From Flabesymbios commensalis (lineage: Eukaryota; Annelida; Polychaeta; Terebellida; Flabelligeridae), in NCBI GenBank assembly GCA_964017125.1, contig OZ024912.1:57152055-57216054 (forward strand): a DNA stretch of 64,000 nucleotides. The letters run 5' to 3'. The position numbers and the translations under genes are program-made. The first letter of the stretch is position 1, and the number at the start of each line of letters is the position of its first letter. The notes below the pieces were generated by a model that searched no databases, had not been told where the DNA came from, and worked only from the letters and a program-made list of their open reading frames with translations. Below are positions 15,101-23,285 of this stretch, in pieces.

Positions 15101-15546
15101 TGTGATAGTTATGAATGCAATAAATATAATTTGCCTAGTTTAATGAGCAAGACACCAAACATTATATTTGAAAATAAATCCTAAATCATATCCAGACAAC
15201 ATATGCTAGGCGTAACGTTCCTACATTGAGAATCGTACAGTTATGTGGCAATCAATATAATTATTGTGATGATTATCTCCTTATATAATTCCATACTAAA
15301 CAATGTTAGATACTTTTTGGATCAATAAATTTATTGTATCTTGTAGTGAGAGGATATAATAAAAACTAATGTTTTGCACATTTTCAGACACATTATGTAG
15401 ATTTAAATCATTACAATGGTCCATTTTTCAGCGCTGTGCGATAAATGGTATTTGACTGAAATAGTCAGTGAAACATAGAACTTACCCAATAAAAATAGAA
15501 TACATCCAATGTTCTCCACACAAATTTTACCACTGTTTTTCTTCAT
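1..15546 (-). CDS. Cadherin-repeat gene, 5' part (11 exons, runs off the left edge)
   Basis: Eleven exons join in frame: 15546-15486, 13405-13235, 11076-10768, 9855-9556, 6246-5941, 5697-5401, 4584-4282, 3173-2877, 2321-2019, 760-464 and 139-1. Together they give about 927 residues, starting with a signal peptide. Every junction is phase 1 with GT-AG borders, and each junction codon makes sense. The protein is a string of extracellular cadherin repeats: the calcium-binding signatures (LDYE, DxD, DVNExP) recur about every 100 residues. Cadherin repeats of this kind act outside the cell in calcium-dependent adhesion or recognition. No EGF, laminin-G, transmembrane or cytoplasmic part lies in the window, so the subfamily (Fat-like, cadherin-23-like or other) cannot be named. 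Introns are loaded with MITEs and one degenerate transposon-like gene. The fold is certain; the exact exon ends are strongly supported by phase and length. Confidence 0.93.
183..302. mobile_element. MITE copy with internal deletion
   Basis: It has the hairpin start (GACGTCAGAATCTGACGTC) joined to the far right end (GAAAAAAACCTTTGGTTTC ... TTCAGCGTT). It lies in a cadherin intron. Confidence 0.5.
464..760 (-). CDS. Cadherin gene exon 10 (type-A repeat)
   Basis: 297 bp (99 codons), phase 1/1, acceptor TTATTGTAG and donor G|GTGAGA. It encodes EVAIDPSTLNYE, VSDPSGLDDYMDIFVPI, TDVNENPVIQNLPDDA, YIVEGSTGGVSVFDVNAI, DVDGDSLAYII and ends FYVTNTG. It belongs to type A by length, SDPxGL and NPVIQNLPD, but is more diverged than exons 6 and 8. 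Confidence 0.93.
883..1020 (-). mobile_element. LINE 3' end remnant
   Basis: Read on the minus strand this ends in CCGATCGGAAATAAAATTTA followed by repeated TATCT units, a typical short-repeat tail of CR1/L2-like non-LTR retrotransposons. It is a 5'-truncated scrap inside a cadherin intron. Confidence 0.5.
1488..1760 (+). mobile_element. tRNA-derived SINE
   Basis: The first 75 bases resemble a tRNA with an A-box-like stretch (GATGGCTCATCCGG) and a B-box (GGTTTCAAATCC). A downstream body contains GTGCACATTAAAGAACCC, a phrase I recall from SINE bodies of marine invertebrates. The open frame across it is not a gene. Confidence 0.6.
2019..2321 (-). CDS. Cadherin gene exon 9 (type-B repeat)
   Basis: 303 bp (101 codons), phase 1/1, acceptor AATACAG and donor G|GTAATT. 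It encodes RISTTLSATLDYE, VTASDGEFTDIQLLSISI, SDVNEKPYFTGAHQFGDI, LESETTARVVLDIAASDQE and ends PFTIDSSKG. It is the sister of exon 7. The DIAASDQEND segment keeps the acidic site in altered form (DMDASDPDGD in exon 7). Confidence 0.94.
2353..2596. mobile_element. TTAA-flanked MITE (TTGAAGTTGTGG-hairpin family)
   Basis: 236 bp between TTAA copies, with ends CCCTTTAACCGCCGG and CGCGGTTAAATGG. An internal hairpin CACTTGAAGTTGTGGG / ACACAATTTCAAGTGG lies at about 2511-2565. Confidence 0.7.
2877..3173 (-). CDS. Cadherin gene exon 8 (type-A repeat)
   Basis: 297 bp (99 codons), phase 1/1, acceptor ATTCCAG and donor G|GTGAAT. It encodes ISLIPRCYDFE, VSDPGGLTDAQVVTVNI, LDVNEAPVIQNLPDSV, TIAEDVAGNTAVYIVSTF, DQEGDGIDYTI and ends LFEVDVAG. 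It is a near copy of exon 6. The PRCYDFE segment replaces the usual x(A/S)LDYE and brings in an unpaired cysteine, unusual in the strand preceding the DYE motif. Confidence 0.94.
3250..4200. other. Cadherin intron, no feature seen
   Basis: AT-rich intron between exons 8 and 7 with no repeat I recognise. The intron 4620-5360 between exons 7 and 6 is likewise empty apart from a weak 109-bp-type phrase near 4860-4900 (GCGTTGAGCAGACAATCGG). Confidence 0.5.
4282..4584 (-). CDS. Cadherin gene exon 7 (type-B repeat)
   Basis: 303 bp (101 codons), phase 1/1, acceptor ATTTCAG and donor G|GTAAGT. It encodes KIKTKLAAILDYE, VTVSDGMHQDVGHLTIHI, DNVNETPVITAAIKMGDV, LESETTSRVVIDMDASDPD and ends PFTIDNGNG. 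It is a close relative of exon 9, sharing GDxLESETT(S/A)RVV, GAPFTID and the same length. All calcium-site motifs are intact. Confidence 0.94.
5401..5697 (-). CDS. Cadherin gene exon 6 (type-A repeat)
   Basis: 297 bp (99 codons), phase 1/1; the true exon starts at 5697. It encodes LYPASLDYE, VSDPGGLTDVQVVTVNI, QDVNEDPVIQNLPDSV, TIAEDVAGNTVVYTVSTV, DQDGDGLVYTM and ends PFEIDVAG. It is strikingly similar to exon 8 at protein and DNA level (for example the shared stretch encoding PVIQNLPDSVTIAEDVAGN). This indicates a duplication more recent than that of the other repeats, or gene conversion between the two exons. Confidence 0.94.
5833..5908. mobile_element. 76-bp palindromic element, old copy E
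   Basis: A hairpin of the same length and plan (CGTCCC ... GGGACG, centre TACCACTTTGTAAAATGGCA) with quite different arm sequence. No clear target repeat. It lies about 30 bp below the donor of cadherin exon 5. Confidence 0.5.
5941..6246 (-). CDS. Cadherin gene exon 5 (type-B repeat)
   Basis: 306 bp (102 codons), phase 1/1, acceptor TTTTTTGCAG. It encodes DGVVRYTASPGFDYE, EVTDGEETTTNILTVNI, VDINESPYV, VAVSESEVSSIVVADVDA and ends PFIIGSLLG. Compared with exons 7 and 9 it has the same layout: a short DG-turn strand, the xVNExP linker, SESE/LESE before the V(V/A)D strand, and GAPF(T/I)I near the end. All cadherin calcium motifs are present. A degraded copy of the 109-bp palindrome lies about 30 bp upstream of the acceptor. 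Confidence 0.92.
6274..6377. mobile_element. 109-bp palindrome family, decayed copy
   Basis: It starts CCAGCAAACACGAGAC and has the family centre (CCAGCGTCGTAAACGGTGGG). It lies about 30 bp from the acceptor of cadherin exon 5. Confidence 0.7.
6691..6773. mobile_element. 76-bp palindromic element, old copy F
   Basis: Core 6695-6769 (75 bp), similar to copy E, with decayed arms. ATAT flanks both sides. Confidence 0.5.
6780..7640. other. Cadherin intron with a repeated GCACATATCGC phrase
   Basis: AATGGCCGCCACCGGCACAT at about 6956 and AATGGCTGCCATCCGCACAT at about 7102 are two copies of one phrase. The same ACATATCG words border old copies of the 76-bp element, so this may be decayed element sequence. 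Confidence 0.4.
7840..9240 (+). pseudogene. Degenerate multicopy/transposon-like gene inside a cadherin intron
   Basis: Several short frames on the plus strand line up into one old coding region. It has a segment RNIPMWIGWNSGTLD followed by LPRQIFGYMT, a segment resembling an alpha-helical core (LHAFTGYDFTVSCM, KCKLRRLALMKKDATW, DISSKSISDVERCVCCM, GKHKLTSVNTVRHMLF) and an end rich in acidic residues (SSSDESELDSDNE). The (L)HAFTGxD motif and GWN motif are, from memory, typical of large repetitive gene families in invertebrate genomes that are probably transposon-encoded. It is clearly broken in several places. It lies antisense within the intron between cadherin exons 4 and 5. The family assignment is uncertain. 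Confidence 0.35.
9556..9855 (-). CDS. Cadherin gene exon 4
   Basis: 300 bp (100 codons), phase 1/1, acceptor TTCTCAG and donor G|GTAGTGAG. It encodes LDSNSNELDYD, then SVSDGSKSDTVELTVNVIKVN, TAPYFTNLPNSV, the acidic DVDATDDDGDSLTYSL, and ends PTFTIHSG. The LDYD, DxDATDDDGD and NTAPYF signatures are those of a cadherin repeat. It resembles the later type-A exons in the DGDSLTY segment but has a diverged linker (IKVNTAP for DVNExP). Confidence 0.92.
10645..10752. mobile_element. 109-bp palindrome family, copy beside a splice donor
   Basis: It runs from CCCAGCAAACACGACAC to TTGTTTTCTGGG and ends about 16 bp from the donor of cadherin exon 3. Confidence 0.75.
10768..11076 (-). CDS. Cadherin gene exon 3
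   Basis: 309 bp (103 codons), phase 1/1. It begins GVVTTTLWLDFE and ends PFSIDNNG, so it runs from the last strand of one repeat to the end of the next. The linker that is DVNExP in later exons is IVPQNSAPV here, and a lysine/acid-rich insert (DKSTKEKNKDDEIK) precedes it. The DVDPDDN site is kept. The repeat is therefore recognisable but partly degenerate for calcium binding. A copy of the 109-bp palindrome ends only about 16 bp beyond the donor. Confidence 0.9.
11262..11348. mobile_element. MITE hairpin core
   Basis: A palindrome CTTACAGTGCGGGGATCGAC ... TCGGTCCCCGCGCTGTAAG with inner GACGTC repeats. A second, partial one lies at about 11572-11655. Confidence 0.6.
11811..12151 (+). mobile_element. 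Dimeric tRNA-tRNA SINE with 16-bp target duplication
   Basis: The element (11827-12135) holds two tRNA-like heads in a row. Head 1 has TAGTGGTTAGCAC and GGGTTCGGTTCCC, head 2 GACCGAGAGGTAGCG and GGGCTCGAATTTCG. It ends in a TTCAT-rich tail. It is bounded by an exact 16-bp direct repeat (TTCAACTATTGTGGCG at 11811-11826 and 12136-12151), so both heads moved as one unit. Confidence 0.8.
12457..12741 (-). pseudogene. Possible N-terminal piece of a DNA-transposon protein
   Basis: A short minus-strand frame reads MDANIFDELDEEDLLSIAAI then LQIIENG. An acidic, leucine-rich start of this kind is seen in Harbinger-type nuclease/accessory proteins, but nothing downstream supports it. It lies beside the sequence into which the dimeric SINE was inserted. 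Confidence 0.2.
12840..13205. mobile_element. Two adjoining MITE copies of the GACGTC-hairpin family
   Basis: The right part of one copy (12840-12962, ending TTGGAAGGGTTAA) is followed by an almost full copy (12963-13205) with hairpin and body. The second ends about 30 bp from the donor of cadherin exon 2. Confidence 0.65.
13235..13405 (-). CDS. Cadherin gene exon 2: N-terminal half repeat
   Basis: 171 bp (57 codons), phase 1 at both ends, with acceptor TTTTTTCTCAG and donor A|GTAAGT. It encodes the start of the mature protein (THIEAPDPKFSNLPASK) and the first half of a cadherin-like repeat (VVRNVVPNTNIYTAKAG ... NPFVVDAD). Joined to exon 3 it completes the usual end of a repeat (VDAD-T-GVVTTTLWLDFE). 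It lacks the clear acidic pair seen in later repeats, so the first repeat may bind calcium weakly. A TTAA-type MITE copy ends about 30 bp from the donor. Confidence 0.85.
13717..14071 (-). mobile_element. Second copy of the dimeric SINE, opposite orientation
   Basis: On the minus strand the same two heads follow one another: GGTGTAGTGGTTAAAGC with GGGTTCGAACC, then GACCGAGAGGTAGCG, then AGCCTATATGTGACACAAAG. Short direct repeats (TTGTGTGCCA at 13717-13726 and 14062-14071) may be the target duplication. It confirms the dimeric layout. Confidence 0.75.
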
Positions 15547-16395
15547 GTCTTATGGTAATATCTGTGCCGGTGAGTCCCACCAAGTCTTCACTCTATGTAT
15601 ACAAGCAATCACTCTGCGAAAATCTTCAAATCACCTCGCTGAACACGAAATCGCGAAAGCTTCACGAAAATACACGCCACTGGAGAATATCTTTCTTGAT
15701 CTCTGTCGTAACTACCACCAGAAAGTGTTTTTCACAACGATTTTCGATCAGATTTATATCAAATTTGACACCACGTGATGTATCGTAAATCGGTGTAACC
15801 CAGCAAACACAAAACATTTGTAGCCTATAACATTAACACAACGTCGGCCCAACCGCTTCGACGTTGGCCCAACATTGTATAAATGTTATATAAATGTTGT
15901 GTGTTTGTTGGAAGATACAGGCGTTGACCCAGGTACCTGGTTGACCCTACATTGGTCTAATGCTGGGCCATCGTGTGTGACGGTGAACCAGCATCAAGCC
16001 AACACAGGGTGAACATGTATTGTTTGCTTGGATAGTATACGACTACCCTAGCAAACACGATACGCTGAAACAATGGTGATTTAATGGTGGTCCAGAGTCG
16101 AAGACCATGGACCAACATTAAACCACCATTGAATCAGCAAACAGGAAAGGTTGCCCCAATGCTATTTTAATGCTGGCCGATCATCCACGACGTTGGGCAA
16201 ACATTAAAAGAACACTCGCGAACATCTCGCTTACGGTTAGCCAACATTAAATAGAGTTAATGGTGCGTGGATTCTGAAAATATTTTGTCTGGCCAGCGAA
16301 CATGAGATATTGAAGCAAAGTTGTTTAAATGTTGGGCCGGCGTCGTAGACGGTGGCCCAGCATTAAAACAATATTGCGTCAATGTATATGTATGA
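14363..16395. mobile_element. Cluster of about eight 109-bp palindrome copies
   Basis: Copies or half copies begin near 14363, 14501 (14501-14609, full length), 14620, 15796, 15915, 16040, 16150 and 16296. Each has the CAACATTG arm motif and a centre like CCAGCGTCGTAGACGGTGG. The cluster lies around cadherin exon 1. Confidence 0.7.
15486..15546 (-). CDS. Cadherin gene exon 1: start codon and signal peptide
   Basis: The exon encodes 20 residues plus one base. It starts MKKNSGK and ends with the hydrophobic run CILFLL, then a strong donor (G|GTAAGT). A TAA lies in frame two codons upstream of the ATG and a purine is at -3, which fixes the start. Joined to exon 2 the codon becomes Ala, giving a natural signal-peptide end (LFLL-A then THIEAPDP). 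The exon is short, phase 1 at its end, and separated from exon 2 by an intron of about 2.1 kb that carries the dimeric SINE and a cluster of 109-bp palindromes. A small transcript exon like this is easily missed by gene finders. Confidence 0.8.
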
Positions 16396-16836
16396 TGTGT
16401 GCGATTGTAAACAACAGAGACAATTCAAAGGTCAATGATCTAATCCAATATGTTTTCAATTATGCTGCAGTATATTTGATTAGATATCTGATTATCTTTC
16501 TCCCGGTACCAATAATGGTCACCAAAATAAATACTGTACTTTTTAAGAAAATAATGTGTTTTACCATAATGTATTGTTTTCTCCGAATAACTTACAATTA
16601 TCATGATTATAGTATGCTCTTATCTGTTTTTAACTAATTTATTGTGTATAGTATGTAATAACTTGTATGATTTGATGTGTTTTAGATAATATATTTGTGT
16701 AAATCATTTAAAAAAATATTTTAAGTATTTATATGCAATGATGTGATATTTTACCATTTTAGAAGAAAGAGGAATGTTTGTAACATTTTAGTGGCCGATG
16801 TTTTATCTGAAATATTAATGTATTGTTTTATGTATA

Positions 16837-17543
16837 TTGGGCGAGACAAAAATAAAATCGTACTACTACTACTACTACTCTTTTAAAGATTTTCTACTAA
16901 TGACGAACATTCTACCTTTAACTATGCGTCGTGAATATACTGATATTGTTTTCTTCTGTAAGTGTTTATACGGCAGTTATGATGTTCAAGCTAGCGGTTT
17001 TGTTAGTTTTTTCTCTGATTGTCGATGCTTCACTCGTAACTCGATTGATTCTGCATTTCTGAGGTACTGCCGTTGTGTGTCCAAACGCAGCTTTTTCAAC
17101 AAAATAGTTCCTATGTGGAATTATTTACCATATAATGTTGACGTGTTGTACGTCATATTACTAATTACTCTTCTTTTATATCCAATTTACAACGCCTAAC
17201 CCTTATGTTTGAAAAAAATTAATCAATTTTGCCAGTAGCGATTGCTGCTCATGATTTCTTTTATTGTTTGTGTTGTATTTGCCGCTTATAATGATCATTT
17301 TATAAAGGGCTGTTGGGAATTAAAACATGTCGAGTGGGAACTACTAGGATATACTCCAAATTGATAGTGTTTAGCTTCTCACGCTGGTGTATATTTACTA
17401 TTTTATATTCCAATGATATTATTACTTGTATTATCAGTGATTATATACCTCGTGTATATATTTCTAAGTTATTTGATACATCTTATCAAACTGTTATTAA
17501 TATTGTATCTAGTAAACAGAAAAAAACTGAATTGAATTGAATA
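16837..17543 (+). mobile_element. LINE 3' end: ORF C-terminus plus 3' UTR
   Basis: The frame reads LPLTMRREYTDIVFFCKCLY, then GFVSFFSDCRCFTRNSIDS, then KRSFFNKIVPMWNYLP, the conserved C-terminal block of many invertebrate LINE ORF2 proteins. It is followed by an AT-rich UTR and a tail of GAATTGAATTGAATAAA. The upstream stretch 16395-16880 ends in a (TAC)n run after AAAATAAAATCG and is probably the 3' end of another LINE. Confidence 0.6.
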
Positions 17544-17555
17544 AACGAGAAGTTG

Positions 17556-18118
17556 AATTAATGGTGATTTGGGGTTTATGTTGCTCTACTATCTACGACG
17601 CTGGCCGAACATTAGGCCAACCTTGACTCAACGTCTCATTTTTGTTTGTAAGACCCCACAGTCTTCCTTATTTGCATTTTAGTGGTGTTTGTCTGCAGGA
17701 GGTCGGCGACCTCTGAATAATGCTTACTAGGGTCTATATTTGTCTTGTGATTTGTGACAACCTGGCTAGACTTTGTTTAGAAGATTTTTTTTTTATTGGG
17801 GAAAAACAACTACAAATCACTAATAATTTGTTTTTAATATTCACACTATCCAAATGTGTTCTAAATCAAAAGAAAGCCAAGAAATAATAATATAAGCCGA
17901 AATTATCTGCAAGTTTTTCAGATCTTAGCATGTTTACAGTTTTACGTTCTCGGAATATATTGTTTTTTTTACACTGCGCCACATCAATAGAAACCCAGCA
18001 CACATAATACGTTTAATCGTTTAATTAATGTTTGTTTAACGCTAGTCCTCCGTCTACGACGCTGGACCAGCATTAAACTAACATTGATAAAACGTTTTGT
18101 ATTGTGCCTGCTGTTTTG
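17556..18118. mobile_element. Two 109-bp palindrome copies
   Basis: Copies at about 17556-17650 and 17992-18118 with centres CTACGACGCTGGCC and CTACGACGCTGGACC. Between them is an AT-rich stretch with no gene seen. Confidence 0.6.
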
Positions 18119-18145
18119 TAATGGGACATCCCCACAGCCTTAAGA

Positions 18146-21100
18146 CTCTAAAAGTTTTAATCGAGTATCAGCAGAACTAGAGACACTTCTCTGTAGTAGA
18201 GACATTGGAGATTGTCTGCCTGGTGATTTTAATGCCAGGTGTGGGGTGAAATCCGAATATGTAGTTAAACCAGATGTACATAGATTAGAGCCATCAGGTT
18301 TTGATGCCGATCCAATAATGTATAGAACCATATTAAACCAACAGGAAAAAAATAATAATGTCATTCTTTGTAAAAGGTTTCGTCTGTTCTCCAGACCAAC
18401 TACAAAAGATTTCTTCGGCAACAAACACATGCAAGCTTATTAGAATAATTAGTAAACATGATTTAAAATACCCACCAGTTGTCCATTTTATTTCTGCGCA
18501 ATTGGTCATGGGTTATCTTTTTTTCATACCTTACATTTTGTCCTACATTCATGCTCCAGCTATTTCGATTTCTTTTCGAGTTACGTAAATATCACAAATT
18601 ACTCAAATTCAACATGACCGCTAAACGGTCGTTTTAAAACTGTTTTTCCCCAAAAGGTTAATCAGGTCATTGGCTGACATAGCTGAACATATCTTGCAAA
18701 TCAGAAGAAGATCTGATGGATTTTTTTTTCTGAAACGCGCTAACGAGCTAATTACTACGGCTTCTATTAGTGGCAGTGGTAATTAAAGGGTCAATATGTA
18801 ATGGATATGTCAAGAATGAGGAAGCATAAGCTCATATATTAGTAGCTACTTTGAAAAAACATAACTGCGGCGGGGGCGTTTAATCGAATATTGCCAGGGT
18901 CATGCCTTCTATTATATGCAATGGTCGAATCGGGTCCAGCTCTAAAATAGTTTTACGACGGTCAAAATAAGCATCATAGGTTATGTAATTGGCTCCACAT
19001 AAGTTTTTAACTCGTATGAATGAGTTTGCTATTACCAAACTTTGATAGTATGATTCCAGATATCCACTGTCCTATATCATGTAGCCTACGTATAAGTCGT
19101 GATGTCTCCACGATTTCAAATACAAAATATCTTATCATTCAAAACCATACGCATCTGAAGTTTGTAACGCCTCACACGACAGAAAGATGGTATAGGATAG
19201 GACAAAGGCGGACGTTTTCAAAGCTGAAGTTCGATTGTCTATCAATGAAAATCATATCCCCGAAATAGATATCATATCAGTTGATAGTGCTTGCGAAGAT
19301 TTGAAAAATATACTATTAAAAGCCGCAAACAATACATTTAAAAGCTTTTGCATTACATGAGAAACTAGAAAACAACATGTACCAAAACTGACATTGGCTT
19401 TCCCAAACGTTTTTTTAGTGATTCATGCGAAGAATCAAGAAAACAATATAAATTGGCTAACAAAATTATATACGCACAAACATCACGGCTGATCGATCCG
19501 AAATTCCAGCAGAGTTTATAAGAGCTGTATTAGAAGCAGCGTAGTCAAACATATACGCACTCAGAAGCACATAGAATAAGAACCCTGAAACACTGGTGTA
19601 AATGTGTCTTTTAATGATTTGATGTAGCAGTTTAAAAATCTTAACAAAGACAATAACAAACTTGACAATAAACTCGGAAATAATATTAATCCAGAAATCA
19701 CAAATGAAGAAATGTTAACTGTTGTGAAAAACTTAGAAAGCGTGTGGATTAGATAACATTAACAATGAATATATAAAAAGTACAATCGATGTATTACTTT
19801 TTGCCCATGGTAATTTGTTAAACTCTATATTGCATTTAGGCAAAATCTATAAGGATTGGTTGCTGGGTAAGATCTTGGTTCATCTAACAACTCAGCAAAC
19901 CACCGGTGTATAACTCTATTGAGCTATGTGGGTAAATTATCCACATCTATTATCAATAATAGACTCTGTGAGGTAGTGCACATAAAAGTAAATCAAACAA
20001 GTTTCAGGCAATTGGTTGATATTTATTATAAAAAACAAAAAAACTTAATTTGTGTTTTTATAGACTATATAATAGCACTGTGTGGAGACCATGTTCACGG
20101 TGCAAACTCAATAAATTTGGAATTACCTGAAAGATGTACACCTTTATTTACAACATGTATCAGGACATCCGATCATTTCTCACATTTTGTACTGTGTCTG
20201 ACATTCTATTGAAGATCTAAATGGTGAAAATTTGTATATTATGTCCCATTTCAGCTGATAACTCGTGCCATACATTTTGTGTTTGTTTTGAATCATATAC
20301 CGTGGTCGAGGGGATAGAAACCTTAAATGTGAACTTTTCAGGGTCATTCAGACTTTTTGTTATCTCGGGTACAAATGTGCAAGTAATTCACCCCTGCCTA
20401 TGACCATGATAATATCATTGGGTATGAAGGGTGACGTGGCCTAGATGGCGCTGTACCTGTTTACAAGCTAGATACCTCGACAAGGTCACGCCAAAGTCAT
20501 ATCAAGGTCATTTTTAATAGTTTCCCATAAGAATAAGTATATTTTTATTATTTTTTTGCCAGTTTGACCATGAAATAACCTGAGGTGCTCTTGACATGTC
20601 CCCGAGGAGATACCTAGTAAGAGAACAATACCAGATCATGCTACTCTGTGTGACTAGACACGGGTCATGTTTGTGAAATCACAATAAATTGACAATACTG
20701 ATACCCCTTTTCCAGGAATTAAAGGGCGTGAAACAGCCTGTATCAGGATTACGGCGCTTAAGTGGTTAATACCCTCCCCCTATAATAACGCAAGGGTAAA
20801 TTTTACATTACAGGGGGATACAAAATGACATCACAACTCAACTTGGTGTGAATTCGTACACATGGCCTTGTGAATACTATAATTACTAGTGATAAACTGT
20901 AGCTGCAGTGGCTGTGGTTCGGGAGCCGCAAATAAGGAACGTTTGAAAAATCCCGGCTGGGGTCTGGGAGCCGCACGGAAAGGGTTAATGATGCAGATAT
21001 TTCAAACGTTCTGAAGATTACAGTTTTATTGTACGCCGACGATACAGTTGTGTTAGCTGACCCTGTAAAAGGCTTTAATTTTTAAAAATCAATATTGTGA

Positions 21101-21387
21101 AGAAACGAAGTTAATTGTGAACGAAAAGAAAAGAAAAATTATGACTTTTGGTAGGAGGAAATATTCTGACAAATTAAACTGTACATTAAATAAAAAAGTA
21201 TTAGATATTGTTGACGATTTCAAATATCTTGGTCTTACTTTCAGTAGAACGGGTACCATTAAGAAATGTACAAATTATATTTATAAAAATCACAAAGAGC
21301 CATGTTTTGTTTACTTAAAAATATACGACTAAAACAGTTGCCTATTGATGTTCAATTTCAACTATTTGATTATGTAGTATTGCCCCC
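18146..21387 (+). mobile_element. Degraded LINE with endonuclease and reverse transcriptase pieces
   Basis: A plus-strand endonuclease piece (18146-18430) reads CLPGDFNARCG and is open for about 95 codons. Scattered scraps at 19.1-20.2 kb (PHTTERWYRIGQR, LSYVGKLSTSIINNRLCE, VFIDYIIAL) match the linker and early RT. At 20995-21330 the RT core returns (VLLYADDTVVLADPVKG, DIVDDFKYLGLTFSRTG). The body has many stops and shifts. Two TTAA-bounded insertions split it near 20.2-20.99 kb, and the TTCATGAA array interrupts it at about 21388 within the segment IDVQFQLFDYVVLP. Confidence 0.7.
20230..20994. mobile_element. TTAA-bounded repeat block inside the LINE
   Basis: The block ends AAAGGGTTAATG exactly where the LINE frame resumes, and contains another TTAA-type end (AAGTGGTTAATACCCTCCCC near 20770). 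It is probably two adjacent non-autonomous TTAA elements. No coding sequence is seen. Confidence 0.4.
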
Positions 21388-22350
21388 GGTGAAATGAAGT
21401 TCGAGTGATGAACGTTGATGAATGTTCATGAACATTCATGAATATTCATCAATGGTTCATCAAGCCACTTTATGAACTGTGTTCATGAACTGCTCATCAA
21501 AAACAGTTCATGACAAATCATGCATATTAATGAACACTTGATGAACTAATGTTGTTCATGATTTAGTTCATGAAGTTCATATGGAGAGTTTCATGAACAG
21601 TCATGAATTTTTATGAGATTGGTAGGATCAATTCAGTTCATAACTTTTTCATGCGGGTTCATGAGAAAGTTTCATGAACTTTGATGAATTCTTATGAACT
21701 TGATAAGTCTTAATTCGGTTCATGGCTAGTTCATGATCGTAAGTTCATGAGGGACTGTTTCATAAACTGTGATGAATTGTTATGAATTTGATTAGTCTCA
21801 TTATTTAGTTCATGATTGTTCGTTAAAGTTCATCACTTTGATGAGTTAATTTGAACTAGGTACGTCTTAATTCGGTTCATGGCTAGGTCATGAAAGTTCA
21901 TGAGGGACAGTTTCATGAACTGTGATGAATTGTTATGAGTTTGAAATCTCAATTTAGTTCATGGTTTGTTCATGAACGTTCATGAACTGTGGTAATTATA
22001 GCGTGTTCATGAAAGTTCACGAGAGAGTTTCATGAACTTTGATGAATTATTATAAACTTGATAAGGCCTAATTCGGTTCATGGCTAGTTCATGAAAGTTC
22101 ACGAGGGATTGTTTCGTGAACTGTGATGAAATGTTATGAACTTGAATAATCTCAATATTTAGTTCATGGTTGTTCGTTAAAGTTTATCACTTTGATAAAT
22201 TATTATGAACTTGACAAGTCTTAATTCGGTTCATGGCTAGTTCATGAAAGTTTACGAGGAACAGTTCCACGAACTGTGATGAATTGTTATGAGTTTGAAT
22301 TCTCAAGTTAGTTCATGGTTTGTTCATGAAAGTTATGAACTGTGGTGAAT
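21388..22350. repeat. Tandem array rich in TTCATGAA with a ~354-bp higher-order period
   Basis: Units starting TTCGGTTCATGGCTAG lie at about 21719, 21873, 22073 and 22226. The first and third, and the second and fourth, are about 354 bp apart. Each unit contains several GTTCATGAAC-type palindromes. No coding frame is credible. Confidence 0.8.
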
Positions 22351-22662
22351 AATATATAATTAACCTGGCGAGTATGGTGTCAACTGCGCAATGGCTAATT
22401 AACTAATTAATTATCAAATTGAGATCTGCTGAGTTAGATTATCAATCACAGAATAAATAAAATTTGAAAATAATTAGTTTCTCAGTTTTCTATTCAGTTC
22501 TGTGTAATACTGTGAGGGGATATCTTTTTTTTAATTAACAAAATGAAGCTTAATTAGCTTGCTGTGTTCAGGTAGGAAGTAACCTCAGACAAATATAATC
22601 CTTAATCAAGATACTATATGTGTTTTCCAGGTTAATAAAGACTTAGACTTGAAAGTTAATTC

Positions 22663-23150
22663 ATTTTCATGAAAAATTCGTGAACATTCATGAACATCAA
22701 CATAACCTTAGTTTGTGAACATCATGAACTTAGTTTAAGTGTTGCTGGATTATCTGGTTCAATTAAATCACCTGAGTCCCTGGTCGTTCATGAACAGCCT
22801 CAATTTCACGAAGAACGCTCGGGAACCTCAGGTTGACAGATCATGAACGTCTCATTTTTTGTTCAGGAACATTCATGAATAGTTCATGAACACATTTAAT
22901 GAACGTTCATGAATGTTCATTAACTATCTAGTTCATGAATTTGCTGAGCTCATGGTCGTTCATGAACTAGCCCTGGTTCATGAATTATCTGAGTTCATGA
23001 CCGTTCATGAACAACCCATGTTCATGAACAATGTAAGAGCTCGGTTGTTCAATAATGAACCAGATAAGCCAGCAACACTTAAACTAAGTTCATGATATTC
23101 ACAAACTAAGTTCGTGTTGATGTTCATGAATATTCACGAATTGTTCATGA
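22663..23150. repeat. Fold-back block with TTCATGAAC motifs
   Basis: About 100 bp at 22663-22765 (GTTTAAGTGTTGCTGGATTA and flanks) returns inverted at 23049-23150 (CAGCAACACTTAAAC). The loop of about 285 bp is again full of TTCATGAAC. Confidence 0.75.
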
Positions 23151-23285
23151 AGATTAATTCAAGAATATTTGTAATGATTCAATAGCTTTGACATCTGAAA
23201 CATTACCAGGACCAGAAATAGAACAACATTCTAAGTTGGGCCTACTCATACTAATGTACGGTACAAAGAGGTCGTGACATTACTC

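Noticed and set aside
15468-15788. Plus-strand frames starting MFSTQILPLFFF that look like a signal peptide with a donor
   Set aside because: They overlap the minus-strand cadherin exon 1, which is supported by phase, start context and joining to exon 2.
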